Notes under the pieces: model-generated
Database searches by the model: none
The model's input: the letters and a program-made list of their open reading frames with translations, nothing else
Told to the model about the DNA's origin: nothing
Assembly (NCBI RefSeq): GCF_964019715.1
Contig: NZ_OZ026463.1
Location: forward strand, 854,220 to 918,219
Origin: Spiroplasma endosymbiont of Lonchoptera lutea
GTDB lineage: Bacteria > Bacillota_I > Bacilli_A > Mycoplasmatales > Nriv7
Direction of reading: 5' to 3'
Length of the DNA: 64,000 bases
Translations under genes and position numbers: made by a program
Shown: positions 53,212-64,000 of the stretch, in pieces
Layout of the letters: each line of letters opens with the position of its first letter
Numbering within the stretch: the stretch's first letter is position 1

Positions 53212-54174
53212 GCTGAATTATACTTGTAAGTGCAAGTAAATAAAATTGCAAAAGATTTCATATAAAAATTTCATGATGCTAAGTTTATTTTAGAAAAAGT
53301 AAATTTAAGGAGTTTTTATATGGGATACAAACATCTTGGCATAGATGAAAGAATTTATATTGAGAATCAATTGAAATTTAAAGTAAAAATTAGTGAAATA
53401 GCTAAAAATCTTAATCGAAGTATTAGTACTATTAATCGAGAAGTTAATAGAAATAAAGATAATAATCATTATTTTTCATTAATTGCACAAAATAAAGCAG
53501 AAAATAGAAAACAATTACATGTTTATTTTCATAAATTTAAAAATAGAGAATTAGTAAAATATGTACAACAAAAATTATTATTAGGTTAATCGCCTGAACA
53601 AATTTATGGCAGAATTAAAAATTTTCATCAAGAATGAATTATTAGTTTTAAAACAATTTACAATTGAATTTATTCTGGATTACTTGAAAAGGTTACTAGT
53701 AAAAATTTAAGAAGAAAAGGTAAGAAACGAAAATCTCAAGAAAATCGGGGTAAATTTAATGGTAAATCCATTAAAGAACGAAATGTTAATAATCGCATAA
53801 CTCTTGACCATTGAGAAGGTGATACTGTAGTATCATCACGAGGTAAAAGTAAATCATGTTTAATAACTTTAGTTGAAAGAACATCAAGATTTACTTTAGC
53901 AATATTAGTTGAAAATAGAACTACTAAAGTTATTAACAAAAATATTAGTCATTATTTATCAATTCTTCCAAATAATCTTGTTAAGACTATAACATTTGAT
54001 AGGGGTAAAGAATTTGCTAATTGACAACAACTTGAAAAAAATTTAAATGTGAAAATTTATTTTGCTGATGCATATTCATCTTGACAAAGAGGTACTAATG
54101 AAAATACTAATGGTTTAATTAGAGAAAAATTTCCTAAAAAATTTAATTTTTCAAACACTACTAAAAATGCAGTT
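53212..54174 (+). mobile_element. IS30-family element, type 1, copy D (3' end missing)
   Basis: It begins with the normal end GCTGAATTATACTTG and stops inside the transposase at 54174, where copy E begins. The last 115 bases of the element are absent from the locus. Confidence 0.88.
53320..54174 (+). pseudogene. IS30-family transposase, type 1 (copy D, stop codon and truncation)
   Basis: The TGA Trp of LLGWSPEQ is TAA here, giving a stop after 89 codons. LGHWEGD has become LDHWEGD, and the 3' end is lost. Clearly inactive. Confidence 0.9.
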
Positions 54175-54610
54175 GCTGAATTATACTTGTAAGTGCAAGT
54201 AAATAAAATTGCAAAAGATTTCATATAAAAATTTCATGATGCTAAGTTTATTTTAGAAAAAGTAAATTTAAGGAGTTTTTATATGGGATACAAATATCTT
54301 GGCATAGATGAAAGAATTTATATTGAGAATCAATTGAAATTTAAAGTAAAAATTAGTGAAATAGCTAAAAATCTTAATCGAAGTATTAGTACTATTAATC
54401 GAGAAGTTAATAGAAATAAAGATAATAATCATTATTTTTCATTAATTGCACAAAATAAAGCAGAAAATAGAAAACAATTACATGTTTATTTTCATAAATT
54501 TAAAAATAGAGAATTAGTAAAATATGTACAACAAAAATTATTATTAGGTTGATCGCCTGAACAAATTTATGGCAGAATTAAAAATTTTCATCAAGAATGA
54601 ATTATTAGTT
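54175..54610 (+). mobile_element. IS30-family element, type 1, copy E (first 436 bases only)
   Basis: It starts with the full terminal repeat and ends at ATTATTAGTT, where copy F begins in the opposite direction. Its transposase frame (from 54283) is open but has only the N-terminal part. Confidence 0.88.
54283..54610 (+). pseudogene. IS30-family transposase, type 1 (copy E, N-terminal fragment)
   Basis: About 109 codons: the HTH region and the start of the linker. His-to-Tyr at residue 5 (MGYKYLG) is shared with copy F. Confidence 0.85.
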
Positions 54611-55688
54611 TGCCAAATTGTAAAGTTAAGTGCAACTAAATTATTTTTCTAACCAAATATTCGATTGGCGAAAGATAATTTAGTATTTTTCTTAGTCTTT
54701 GGTTTAAAGACAATATAAATTTATGAACTGCATTTTTAGTAGTGTTTGAAAAATTAAATTTTTTAGGAAATTTTTCTCTAATTAAACCATTAGTATTTTC
54801 ATTAGTACCTCTTTGTCAAGGTGAATATGCATCAGCAAAATAAATTTTCACATTTAAATTTTTTTCAAGTTGTTGTCAATTAGCAAATTCTTTACCCCTA
54901 TCAAATGTTATAGTCTTAACAAGATTATTTGGAAGAATTGATAAATAATGACTAATATTTTTGTTAATAACTTTAGTAGTTCTATTTTCAACTAATATTG
55001 CTAAAGTAAATCTTGATGTTCTTTCAACTAAAGTTATTAAACATGATTTACTTTTACCTCGTGATGATACTACAGTATCACCTTCTCAATGGCCAAGAGT
55101 TATGCGATTATTAACATTTCGTTCTTTAATGGATTTACCATTAAATTTACCTCGATTTTCTTGAGATTTTCGTTTCTTACCTTTTCTTCTTAAATTTTTA
55201 CTAGTAACCTTTTCAAGTAATCCAGAATAAATTCAATTGTAAATTGTTTTAAAACTAATAATTCATTCTTGATGAAAATTTTTAATTCTGCCATAAATTT
55301 GTTCAGGCGATCAACCTAATAATAATTTTTGTTGTACATATTTTACTAATTCTCTATTTTTAAATTTATGAAAATAAACATGTAATTGTTTTCTATTTTC
55401 TGCTTTATTTTGTGCAATTAATGAAAAATAATGATTATTATCTTTAATTCTATTAACTTCTCGATTAATAGTACTAATACTTCGATTAAGATTTTTAGCT
55501 ATTTCACTAATTTTTACTTTAAATTTCAATTGATTCTCAATATAAATTCTTTCATCTATGCCAAGATATTTGTATCCCATATAAAAACTCCTTAAATTTA
55601 CTTTTTCTAAAATAAACTTAGCATCATGAAATTTTTATATGAAATCTTTTGCAATTTTATTTACTTGCACTTACAAGTATAATTCAGC
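54611..55688 (-). mobile_element. IS30-family element, type 1, copy F
   Basis: Full length, both ends. It faces copy E, so the ends of E and F form an inverted pair. A 35-base orphan stretch (55689-55723) lies between it and IS3 copy 3d. Confidence 0.9.
54636..55580 (-). CDS. IS30-family transposase, type 1 (copy F, intact)
   Basis: 314 residues with all catalytic motifs. It differs from copies A and B by MGYKYLG at the start and NRIKDNN for NRNKDNN. Confidence 0.9.
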
Positions 55689-55752
55689 TATTAACAATAT
55701 TATTAATGCTAAGATGGAGGGTTTGGATTGGCAACCCTTTTTAGGACACTTT

Positions 55753-56553
55753 TTATGTAGACTGGTATTTTCTAAATTCAACGGGAGTTAAATAATTTAA
55801 ACTGCCATGAATTCGAATATTGTTATATCAATTAACAAAATCAAATAGTTCGCATTTTAGTTGTGTTAAGTTTGCAAATTTTTTACCGTTAATAAATTCG
55901 GTTTTAAAGGTTTTGTAAGTTGCTTCAGCAACAGCATTATCATATGGGCATCCTTTGGAGCTTAATGATCTTTTAATTTTAAAGGTTATTAAAATTTCAT
56001 CAATAATTTTATTTTTAAACTCATTACCACGATCAGTATGAAATAAAGTTATTTTATTTAATGGTCGTGTTATCTTGTGAAAAGCTTGTTGAACTAATTC
56101 AGCAGTTTTATTTGGCCCAGCACTATAGCCAATTACTTCGCGATTAAACAAGTCAATTAATAAACAAATATAATGTCATTTAGTGCCAACTTGAACATAT
56201 GTTAAATCACTAACAACAACTTCATTTGGTTTTTTGTCATTAAATTGACGATTTAAAACATTATTAATTTCGTCATTATTAACTGTTTTTTTATGATTAC
56301 AATATTTTAACTTGGTGTATTTAGAAACCAAATTATTTTTGATCATAATGAATCGGATTTTTCGTCGTGATAAAATGATATTTTTTCTTATTAAAACAGC
56401 TTTAATTTTACGAGCACCATAAATCTTGCGACTTTTATTAAATGCACTGATAACTTCTTGTTCATAATTATTAACATCAAACTTGGTGCATTTATTAGTT
56501 TGATAATAATATGTTGATTTTAGTAAACCTAAAATCTTACATATTTTCCTCAC
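55753..56553 (-). CDS. IS3-family OrfB transposase (copy 3d)
   Basis: 266 residues from GTG with intact DDE core; same protein as copy 3a. Confidence 0.9.
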
Positions 56554-56585
56554 TGAATATTTATTTTTGTTATTATTAATTATTG

Positions 56586-56864
56586 TTATTTTTTCCCGAT
56601 TATCAGTGCTGCTTGCTTTAAAATGTCATTTTCCATTCGTAATTGTTGGTTTTCTTTTCGCAAGTAAATTAATTCATTTTCTTCGACAGTGCGATTATCT
56701 TTTGCTTTAAATGACCCAGAATTATTATAATTTTTAATTCAACTATAAATAGTTGGTTTTGGTAAATTATATTCTTTCCCTAAATTAATAACACTTTTGT
56801 CATTTTTGTATAGCATTACAATTTGTTTTTTAAATTCTTCAGAGTATGAGGTTTTATTTCCCAT
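56586..56864 (-). CDS. IS3-family OrfA (copy 3d)
   Basis: 92 residues, intact, ending at the A6 slippage run shared by all copies. Confidence 0.9.
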
Positions 56865-56935
56865 TTTTATATTCCTTCTTTCTTAATAATTTTGAAGTCT
56901 ATATAATTATGGTCCAACTTATTGTAGCCTATCCA

Positions 56936-56967
56936 GTCGAAAGAGTTATTATATTTAAAATTTTCAT
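56936..56967 (-). pseudogene. P3 lipoprotein, first 11 codons only
   Basis: ATG at 56967 with the same upstream region as the P2 gene at 35220, and the same first codons (MKILNIITLS). IS3 copy 3d cuts it at 56935 before the lipobox, and the rest is not in the window. Confidence 0.8.
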
Positions 56968-56999
56968 TATTTTAATTCCTTTATTACTTTATTTTTTCA

Positions 57000-57011
57000 A
57001 TATATATATAT
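57000..57011. repeat. (AT)6 tract between ORF1 and the lipoprotein start of P3
   Basis: Corresponds to the (AT)12 tract at 35164-35187 of P2, with half the number of units and otherwise matching flanks. Confidence 0.85.
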
Positions 57012-58566
57012 TACACGAAAATCCTTAATATCATTAGAAAAATGGCAAAACCGATTAAAAATTGAAAGGTATAGTAAAAAGCTGGTACTGTTTTAAAAAC
57101 TGGAAAAATCGCGGTTGAAAAGTTAACTGTTGCTTTTGCAATAATTGCTAACGGGCGTAAAATTGTAATGATTTGCGGCGCCGCCAGCATTCAGTTTATC
57201 ATTTTGATACCAGCATTTTGAATGGCACATCCAATATCATTAAAAGTTGGTATTCATCGTCCAGAATATTTGCAATTTGCTGGTGGAATTAAATCGTCTC
57301 ATTCACTGTTATTTGAACCATCAGGGATAAAGGCTGTTGAATTTAATACATTAAAGTCATAAATTTTAAAATTGTAGTTAGAGATATTATCTTTGTGATA
57401 AAGCGGAAAGGTTAAGGTAAAAATATTAATACCATAGCGAATATCAATATCGGTATTGAGATAATTGATGCTGTTAGCGGTCTTGCTGGTTGGCAAGGTA
57501 ATTAGTTTATTATCATAGGATTTTAAAACATTAAAATCAATTTGGTAGATACTATTATTGTTTTTAAAGGCATCATAATTCTCTTGATGCGTTTTTTTGT
57601 CAAAAGTAAAGAAATAACTCCTTAGTAATAATTCTGAGTTTCCTATAATATTTACTAAGTATTTTTTGGGATAAAAGGTAATTAATGAACGATAAAAGAA
57701 ACCGATTTGAATAAAGTAATTTTTGTTGTAATTATCTGCACCCTTAAAATCAATTTCGGTGTAAGTTTTTTCGTCCATATCAAAAGTAGCATAAAATAAA
57801 CTGGCAAAGAAGTTACCAAGGATTTCATAGATTTCGTCAAAAACATTTTTGTAATCGCTGTTGTTAATACTAGGAATGTTATTTTTAAAATATAGGTAAA
57901 TATCATTTCGTAAATCTGGGTCATAGCGTAGAAAACTAAATCTAACATTAAGATAATTTAAAGTACCAAAAAGATACTTAATTAGGTAATAATCGTTAGC
58001 GTTTGCAGTATCATATTTTCAGATTTCCTTTTCACCGTGTAGCAATTGTAAATACTTATTTCCGGCAATTATAGTTTTGTTAAATGCCTGAATTTTCAAA
58101 ACATTCTCATTTACTACATTTTTATTACTAGAAGTCTTGTGATAAAAATAGCTCTCGTCTTTAAAACCATGATTTTTAATGGTGAATTCTTTATAGTAAC
58201 CTTTTTCTAAAGTGTCAATGAAATTAAATACCGGTGTTCAATAGAGATAAGAGTAATTAAATTTATCAAAATCACCACGGTGAATCATTAAATAGTCAAG
58301 ATTATCAATAACATCACTATAGTTATGGTTGCCGTCAAATTTGGTGGTTGTTTCTGGCAAATCAATGTCCGTACTTGGTTTAGTTTCTAATTTTGCTAAA
58401 AATTTTTTAATATGAAATTTGTTTGAACCGGGATAACTATATTCTTGTATTGTTATTTTTACATCTTTAATTTTTTTAGCAGTATAAAAATATTCAATAT
58501 TTGTTTTTTGAAAATCTTTATCAAAAAATTCTCTTTCTTCTGAGGTGCTGTTTTCTTTTTTATAAT

Positions 58567-59627
58567 CCTGAATTGTAAATATAAATGGGACAGTTTTTTA
58601 AAATAATTGTATTAAATCTATTGGTCTTTTATAAGATAATGATTTTCTGGGTGTAGAATTAATTTGAAATGCTATAGAATTTAAGTCTTTTTGTTTATAT
58701 GAAGATAAATCAGTAGATTTTGGTAAATATCTTCTTAAAATACCATTATTGTTCTCATTTAAACCTCTTTGACAAGGTTTGCCGGCATCTGCAAAATAAA
58801 TTTTAACATTACAATTTTTTTCAATTAATTTTCATTTACTAAATTCTTTACCACGATCAAAAGTAATAGTTTTAATTGTTCCTGGTATTAATTTTGAAAT
58901 AAATTTTATTATACTTTGTGTAATACTTTCTGCTTTATGATTTTTAGTTTTCAAAGGAATTGTGGTTTTTGATCATATATCAGCTAAAGTAATAATAGAA
59001 CTTTTATGATCTTTACCAACGATAGTATCTCCCTCTAAATGGCCAAATTCTTGTATATTTTTAATATTTGGAATGATTAAATTTCTTTCATGAATAGATT
59101 TACAATTATTAATTCTGCCCCTAGTTTCTTTTTGTTTATGAGGTTTATTTTTGCCTTTTCTCAATAAATTTTTTTCATCAAAACCCATTCGATTTGTTTT
59201 AAACATGTTATATAAAGTTTTTGTTGAAATATTTTTTATTTTATTTTTCTTTAAAAAATCAGCAATTATATCAAGAGCATAATTTTTAGTAATTAACAAA
59301 TGATTGATAGTATTAATTTCTGTTAAAGTTAAAATTATTAATTTTCTACCTGCATTTTGTTTATTTTTTTGAACTTGATTCAATATTTCTAATGGTAATA
59401 AGTTTTGATTTAATAATTTACAAACTCTGTGTACAGTTGATTTACTATAATCAATTGCTTTTGCTATTTTACGAATAGAAAATCCATAACTTTTATATTC
59501 TTTTATTGCTATTATTGATTCAATAGTCAGATACTTATACATTGTGCTAATTCCTTTCTTTTCTTAATTATAGAATTAACACAATTTGTTTTTTATATAA
59601 GTGTCCTTTTTAATTTTACATTTCAGG
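58567..59627 (-). mobile_element. IS30-family element, type 2, copy e
   Basis: 1061 bases, both ends, AAT on each side as the 3-base target duplication. Inserted in ORF1 of P3. Confidence 0.92.
58598..59542 (-). CDS. IS30-family transposase, type 2 (copy e, intact)
   Basis: 314 residues, complete catalytic set as in copy b, no frameshift; a recent insertion judging from the near identity of all intact copies. Confidence 0.92.
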
Positions 59628-59970
59628 AATTATAAATTTCTTTAATTTCTTTAAATACTGGTTCATTGGTAAAGACAGCAAACCCTCTAGTATTTTCTCC
59701 ATAATTTTTTATTTCTAAAGGTAATTGCTCTTTTACTGAGTCAATATTAATATATACAGGGTCACTACCTTTTTTATACAATGATTGTAAATAACTGTTA
59801 TTTATTTCTGAAAATTTTAAGTCATATGTTTTATATTGAGTTTTTCTTTTATTTCTAACTAATTGCACTGCCGTTTTCTCGTTGTTAATGTTTGGTGGAA
59901 TAGTAAAAATGTTATTGAAACTAATAGTTAGCACGGTAAATATTTTCATAAACATTTTTATCACTCTTTT

Positions 59971-60315
59971 TTAAAATATTTCATTTTTCAAGGCTCTTTT
60001 TGCTTTAATTTTTTGAATAATAAAGCGAATTAATTTTTCAAATTTAATTGCAAAATATATTGCTCCGCCTCATCAAAAAACAAATATTCCTGCCAGCATA
60101 ATACCACTATTGAACTTGCCAAAGAATTTAACCATCTCTTCATTCATAAAATTATTAAATTCCTCACTTGTTTCAGTTATTCATTTAGTATCGATTGCTG
60201 TTAATGTACAAATTAATAAGCTTATAAAGATAAAAATGATACTTAATACTATTTTTAACCACTGCTTTTTAAAAGAATTTTTAATTCTTAATTTTAATGG
60301 CATTTTTTCTTTCAT
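59971..60315 (-). CDS. Phage membrane protein, 114 residues, two transmembrane segments
   Basis: Counterpart of the P2 gene at 32624, with a shorter N-terminus and a C-terminus ending NEIF. GIMLAGIFVFWWGGAIYFA is the second membrane segment. Its ATG lies inside the 3' end of the methyltransferase gene, so the two are translationally linked. ORF1 follows after 15 bases. Confidence 0.7.
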
Positions 60316-60785
60316 TTTTTAACTCCTTTAATTTTCTACAAACAATTTGCTTAGGCAAAACATTATGACAAATATAAGCAGTTTCACTTGGTGGATTTTT
60401 GCAAACTATACCATTATAAGCAATAAATTTTATTCTTTTATCAAAAACTAATAACTCACACTGATCTATTTTTTCTCTAATTGGTTTTAATGCAATACTT
60501 ACTAATGGTATTAACTTCGCAAACGGTTTACCCAAATTAAATAAATGTTCTATTACTTGCTTTCTTTTACTAAACGGAGGGTTAGAAATAATATAATCAT
60601 ATCTATCCACATCACTTTTAATGTAATTAAAGAAATCAATTCCATCATCAATATGACTATTTCAAACTTTATGCCCATTTTTTTCTAAAACACATACAAA
60701 TTTACTATCAATTTTATCAAAAGGGCATAAAATAGTACTATTAGGTTTTAAAAATTTGGATTGGCAACCCTTTTTAGGACACTTT

Positions 60786-61589
60786 TTATGTAGACTGGTA
60801 TTTTCTAAATTCAACGGGAGTTAAATAATTTAAACTGCCATGAATTCGAATATTGTTATATCAATTAACAAAATCAAATAGTTCACATTTTAGTTGTGTT
60901 AAGTTTGCAAATTTTTTACCGTTAATAAATTCGGTTTTAAAGGTTTTGTAAGTTGCTTCAGCAACAGCATTATCATATGGGCATCCTTTGGAGCTTAATG
61001 ATCTTTTAATTTTATTAAAGGTTATTAAAATTTCATCAATAATTTTATTTTTAAACTCATTACCACGATCAGTATGAAATAAAGTTATTTTATTTAATGG
61101 TCGTGTTATCTTATGAAAAGCTTGTTGAACTAATTCAGCAGTTTTATTTGGTCCAGCACTATAGCCAATTACTTCGCGATTAAACAAGTCAATTAATAAA
61201 CAAATATAATGTCATTTAGTGCCAACTTGAACATATGTTAAATCACTAACAACAACTTCATTTGGTTTTTTGTCATTAAATTGACGATTTAAAACATTAT
61301 TAATTTCGTCATTATTAACTGTTTTTTTATGATTACAATATTTTAACTTGGTGTATTTAGAAACCAAATTATTTTTGATCATAATGAATCGGATTTTTCG
61401 TCGTGATAAAATGATATTTTTTCTTATTAAAACAGCTTTAATTTTACGAGCACCATAAATCTTGCGACTTTTATTAAATGCACTGATAACTTCTTGTTCA
61501 TAATTATTAACATCAAACTTGGTGCATTTATTAGTTTGATAATAATATGTTGATTTTAGTAAACCTAAAATCTTACATATTTTCCTCAC
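60786..61589 (-). CDS. IS3-family OrfB transposase (copy 3e)
   Basis: 267 residues; one extra residue gives TFNKIKRS for TFKIKRS between the catalytic motifs DRGNEF and NAVAEATYKT. Whether activity is kept is unknown. Confidence 0.88.
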
Positions 61590-61621
61590 TGAATATTTAT
61601 TTTTGTTGTTATTAATTATTG

Positions 61622-61900
61622 TTATTTTTTCCCGATTATCAGTGCTGCTTGCTTTAAAATGTCATTTTCCATTCGTAATTGTTGGTTTTCTTTTCGCAAG
61701 TAAATTAATTCATTTTCTTCGACAGTGCGATTATCTTTTGCTTTAAATGACCCAGAATTATTATAATTTTTAATTCAACTATAAATAGTTGGTTTTGGTA
61801 AATTATATTCTTTCCCTAAATTAATAACACTTTTGTCATTTTTGTATAGCATTACAATTTGTTTTTTAAATTCTTCAGAGTATGAGGTTTTATTTCCCAT
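61622..61900 (-). CDS. IS3-family OrfA (copy 3e)
   Basis: 92 residues, intact, same as in the other copies. Confidence 0.9.
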
Positions 61901-62101
61901 TTTTATATTCCTTCTTTCTTAATAATTTTGAAGTCTATATAATTATGGTCCAACTTATTGTAGCCTATCCAATTCTAAAATTGGTTTAACAGCATATTCC
62001 TGTGTATATCATTCATCATTAACATTAATTTTATTTAATAAATTAGAATTTAACATAATTAACTATTAATTCCTTTTTTTGTCTTTCTAATTTGTCATTC
62101 T

Positions 62102-62140
62102 CTATTTTTTTAATTCTTGTTTTTTAGTTCATTTCTCCAT
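62102..62140 (-). CDS. Possible 12-residue peptide in P3
   Basis: ATG GAG AAA TGA ... TAG encodes a charged peptide (MEKWTKKQELKK) in the gap between the 86-residue membrane protein and the methyltransferase. There is no independent support beyond the open frame. Confidence 0.2.
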
Positions 62141-62143
62141 TTT

Positions 62144-62404
62144 TTACCTACCTTTAATCACAATAAATAAAGCAACAAGTACACAAGTGACGCCAAGAAT
62201 AGTAAAAATTGGGTGTTGCGAAAATGTCCGAGCCATTGGTTTAAATAGTTCTAAAATTGTTAAATTGCTAGTAATAAATTTTTGGAAATTAGCAAGTCCT
62301 TCGCTAATATAGTTCGTTAAGGTTTCAAAATGACTACCGGCTAATAACCCAAGAACAGTTATTAAGATAAAAATAATAATAAAAATAATAATTAGTTTAA
62401 ACAT
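62144..62404 (-). CDS. Phage membrane protein, 86 residues, two transmembrane segments
   Basis: Counterpart of the P2 gene at 32353 with four extra residues (IIIF) near the start from a 12-base AT-rich duplication. It shares ILELFKPMARTFSQHPIF. Function unknown. Confidence 0.7.
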   Translation of the reverse strand: MFKLIIIFIIIFILITVLGLLAGSHFETLTNYISEGLANFQKFITSNLTILELFKPMARTFSQHPIFTILGVTCVLVALFIVIKGR

Positions 62405-62406
62405 TT

Positions 62407-62691
62407 TTAGTTACCTTGTTTTGCTTTTATTGGTTTTATTTGTTTTTTAGCTTTTCCTCAAGCACTTAAACGACCTTTATTTTTAACCGCATATTGGCGT
62501 TGTTTTTCTAAATTAACTTGTTGACTACCAAATCCAAGAATAATTGCCATAAGAAATTCTACAGCCAGTGTTAAGAATAAAGGAAATATTAGTTGAATAT
62601 TTGTTCCTGGTACTTCTAAACTTCAAATTAAGTCAAAAACTTTATAAAGCATTTGAGCCAGAAAGTCGGCCATTTTTGCGAGATTTTCCAT
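62407..62691 (-). CDS. Phage membrane protein, 94 residues
   Basis: Nearly identical to the P2 gene at 32066: amphipathic N-terminus with MLYKVFDLIW, one membrane segment, basic tail. Confidence 0.68.
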
Positions 62692-62697
62692 TTTTTA

Positions 62698-63681
62698 TTA
62701 TTCCTTTTCTTTCATTTTTCTTAAAAATTTGCTAAATTTATCCATTTTTAAATATTCTAAGTCTTCTAAATCAATTGCGGTGTCAGTATAGTATTTGTCT
62801 TCATAGTCGGGATTTACTTTTGAATTTAAGTAATCTCTTAAAAATGCTAGGTAAAAAGAATTGTAAGTGTTAAGTATTGGTAAAGGAATTTTTAGTTTAA
62901 AAAAATAAATATCAAGTTCAGGAATATCCCGATATTTAATGCGACGACCTTTTTTACTATTTTTAGCATCAATTAAGGTGTTTCGTCAGCGTTCATATTC
63001 TTCAATGCTCGTAAAGGTACCATAGATGACTTTTAAGTAGGGACGAAAAATATTAACTGGTTTTTTACGAATTCCCACAATCACATTATTAGCAATATCA
63101 CGAACCTTAACTCAAATATGTTTATCTCTTTGGCCGCTAGCAAGCACAATATGACCAAAATGGCGTGCCAGAGCAAAATACTCTTGAATACCAGTTTCTT
63201 CATTTTTGGTATTATTTTTTTCTCAATCAGTTCCTTCTAAAAATAAGTTGGTTTCATCTCACAAAAGTAAGGTTTTGTCTGGTAATACCGGATAATCAAA
63301 GTCTAATAACCCCATATGTCCTAAACTTAATTTTTGGGTTTCTAGTAATGGAAAGGTTGAGGCGATATGATATTTTTTCTTTTTTAGTAATTTTGATGCG
63401 TACACTAGAAAAGCAGTTTTTCCAGTTCCTAATGAACCAATCACAATATTTAATGGTGAATTTTTTAGGAAATTAATAACTTTGTTAATTTGTGTTAAAT
63501 TACTGATTTTAAAAATGAAAATTAAAATGCAACCCGCTAAAAATAAATAGCTCACAATGTTTTTAAAATAACCGTTGTAAATATATCAAATTGCTCCTCA
63601 ATGTCATAAAATTAAAAATGAGGTGCGATTTAATTCAATAAAATGGTTATTTTTTTCTATTATTCATTTGCAAAATTTCAT
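62698..63681 (-). CDS. Zot-like phage assembly ATPase of P3
   Basis: 327 residues, Walker A GSLGTGKT and Walker B LLLWDE as in P2, with which it is nearly identical. It ends KEKE followed by two in-frame stops. Confidence 0.88.
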
Positions 63682-63704
63682 CTTGCACCTCACTTTATTT
63701 TTTG

Positions 63705-63947
63705 TTAGCGTACTGCTCCAAGTAATTTTTCAAACATTTTAAAGCAAATAAAGAATATTGCCAAAATAAATGGAAAAATGAATATTCAGTAGTCAGCAAA
63801 GAAGTTACCGACTTGTGGCATATTAACGGCAATAATTTCTCACATTTTAGTAAACGCTGTTATAATCGCATTTCATAATTTAGTCATCGCGTCACTAGCT
63901 GTTATCTTTGTTACTGCTGGTGCTTCTGTTAAGAAAGTTCAAATCAT
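63705..63947 (-). CDS. Major coat protein of P3
   Basis: 80 residues. Same as the P2 coat from residue 16 onward; the first residues differ (MIWTFLTEAPAVTK) and include two more. The ribosome-binding site AAAGGGGGTGATTAT is the same as in P1 and P2. 63948-64000 is the upstream leader, matching 30765-30814 of P2. Confidence 0.8.
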
Positions 63948-64000
63948 ATAATCACCCCCTTTCTTTTTAAAACATTCATCATTTATATTCAAAGTTTTTC

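Larger units (their letters stand above)
55724..56935 (-). mobile_element. IS3/IS150-like element, copy 3d
   Basis: 1212 bases with both ends. It cuts the P3 lipoprotein gene after about 11 codons. The other flank is not phage, and no target duplication is seen, so DNA was lost here. Confidence 0.92.
57011..59955 (-). pseudogene. Plectrovirus ORF1 of P3, interrupted by IS30 type 2
   Basis: The N-terminal part (59628-59955) has the signal, RNKR (LVRNKRKTQ) and the first half of the same domain as P2. IS30 type 2 copy e follows at 58567-59627, then the remaining gene to 57011. An AAT duplication flanks the IS and its removal restores the frame. Otherwise it resembles P2 ORF1 closely, with changes concentrated in the middle. 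P3 therefore cannot make functional ORF1. Confidence 0.9.
60757..61971 (-). mobile_element. IS3/IS150-like element, copy 3e
   Basis: 1215 bases, three more than the other copies through an in-frame insertion in orfB. ATT is duplicated on both sides. Inserted in the P3 methyltransferase gene. Confidence 0.93.
60281..62056 (-). pseudogene. Phage-borne DNA N6-adenine methyltransferase, interrupted by IS3
   Basis: Removing IS3 copy 3e and one ATT copy gives a 185-residue protein. It begins NDEWYTQEYAVKPILEFLKP, has PFDKIDSKFVCVLEKNGH, the catalytic NPPF motif in YDYIISNPPFSKRK, and LVFDKRIKF. This is the pattern of phage Dam-type methyltransferases that protect phage DNA from restriction. P1 and P2 have no such gene at this place. 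The IS lies between the N-terminal motif and the SAM-binding region, so it is inactive now. Confidence 0.85.
56936..64000 (-). mobile_element. SpV1-type plectrovirus prophage P3 (continues beyond the window)
   Basis: Gene order, read leftwards from 64000: coat, Zot ATPase, two membrane proteins, an adenine methyltransferase, a membrane protein, ORF1, lipoprotein start. It is closely related to P2 but inverted, carries a methyltransferase gene that P2 lacks, and has three IS insertions in or at its genes (methyltransferase, ORF1, lipoprotein). Confidence 0.85.

Overview
This is an AT-rich stretch of a Spiroplasma chromosome, almost certainly the S. citri group (S. citri, S. kunkelii, S. phoeniceum, S. 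melliferum). UGA must be read as tryptophan: enolase, gpmI, tpiA, asnS and every phage gene are intact only under that code. The window also carries three copies of SpV1-type plectrovirus, the filamentous phage typical of this clade. Coordinates below treat TGA as Trp, so genes are much longer than under the standard code.

Layout. Positions 1-8728 hold plectrovirus P1 (+), close to one unit genome bounded by two diverged copies of its own transposase. 9017-10261 holds a secreted glycine-zipper protein and a phage-terminus fragment. 11478-12193 is a five-tRNA cluster behind a promoter and a candidate small RNA. 13445-27672 is sugar and glycolysis territory: fruK-fruA, a second PTS permease, tpiA, a HAD phosphatase, gpmI, a dicarboxylate/amino-acid symporter and an RpiR regulator. 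The second permease, the HAD gene and the RpiR gene are each broken by an insertion sequence. 29188-35708 is plectrovirus P2 (+). 36027-38791 is a two-gene operon for secreted proteins, one with a beta-propeller and an apparent aerolysin/ETX-MTX2-type pore-forming domain. 39032-48137 is an IS-rich stretch around asnS and a truncated secreted protein. 48191-53133 carries eno, pfkA and an ABC exporter. 53212-56935 is nested IS elements. 56936-64000 is plectrovirus P3 (-), an inverted relative of P2.

Mobile DNA dominates. Two IS30-family elements occur here (type 1 with 6 full or partial copies, type 2 with 5 copies). There is also an IS3/IS150-like element (5 copies plus a remnant) and one ISLre2-type transposase gene. 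Many copies are nested or sit inside genes. Some flanks show 3-bp target duplications and others show none, which points to later IS-IS recombination and deletion.

The most interesting pattern is in the phages and secreted proteins. In P1 and P2 the large surface/adsorption protein (ORF1) is followed by a lipoprotein whose body repeats the N-terminal domain of that same ORF1, and the domain is unrelated between P1 and P2. This looks like a surface-displayed copy of the phage receptor-binding domain, possibly for superinfection exclusion. Every ORF1 and every chromosomal secreted protein here also has an R-x-K-R motif shortly after the signal peptide, and in P2 the duplicated domain begins right after it. 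That suggests an undescribed Spiroplasma maturation step.
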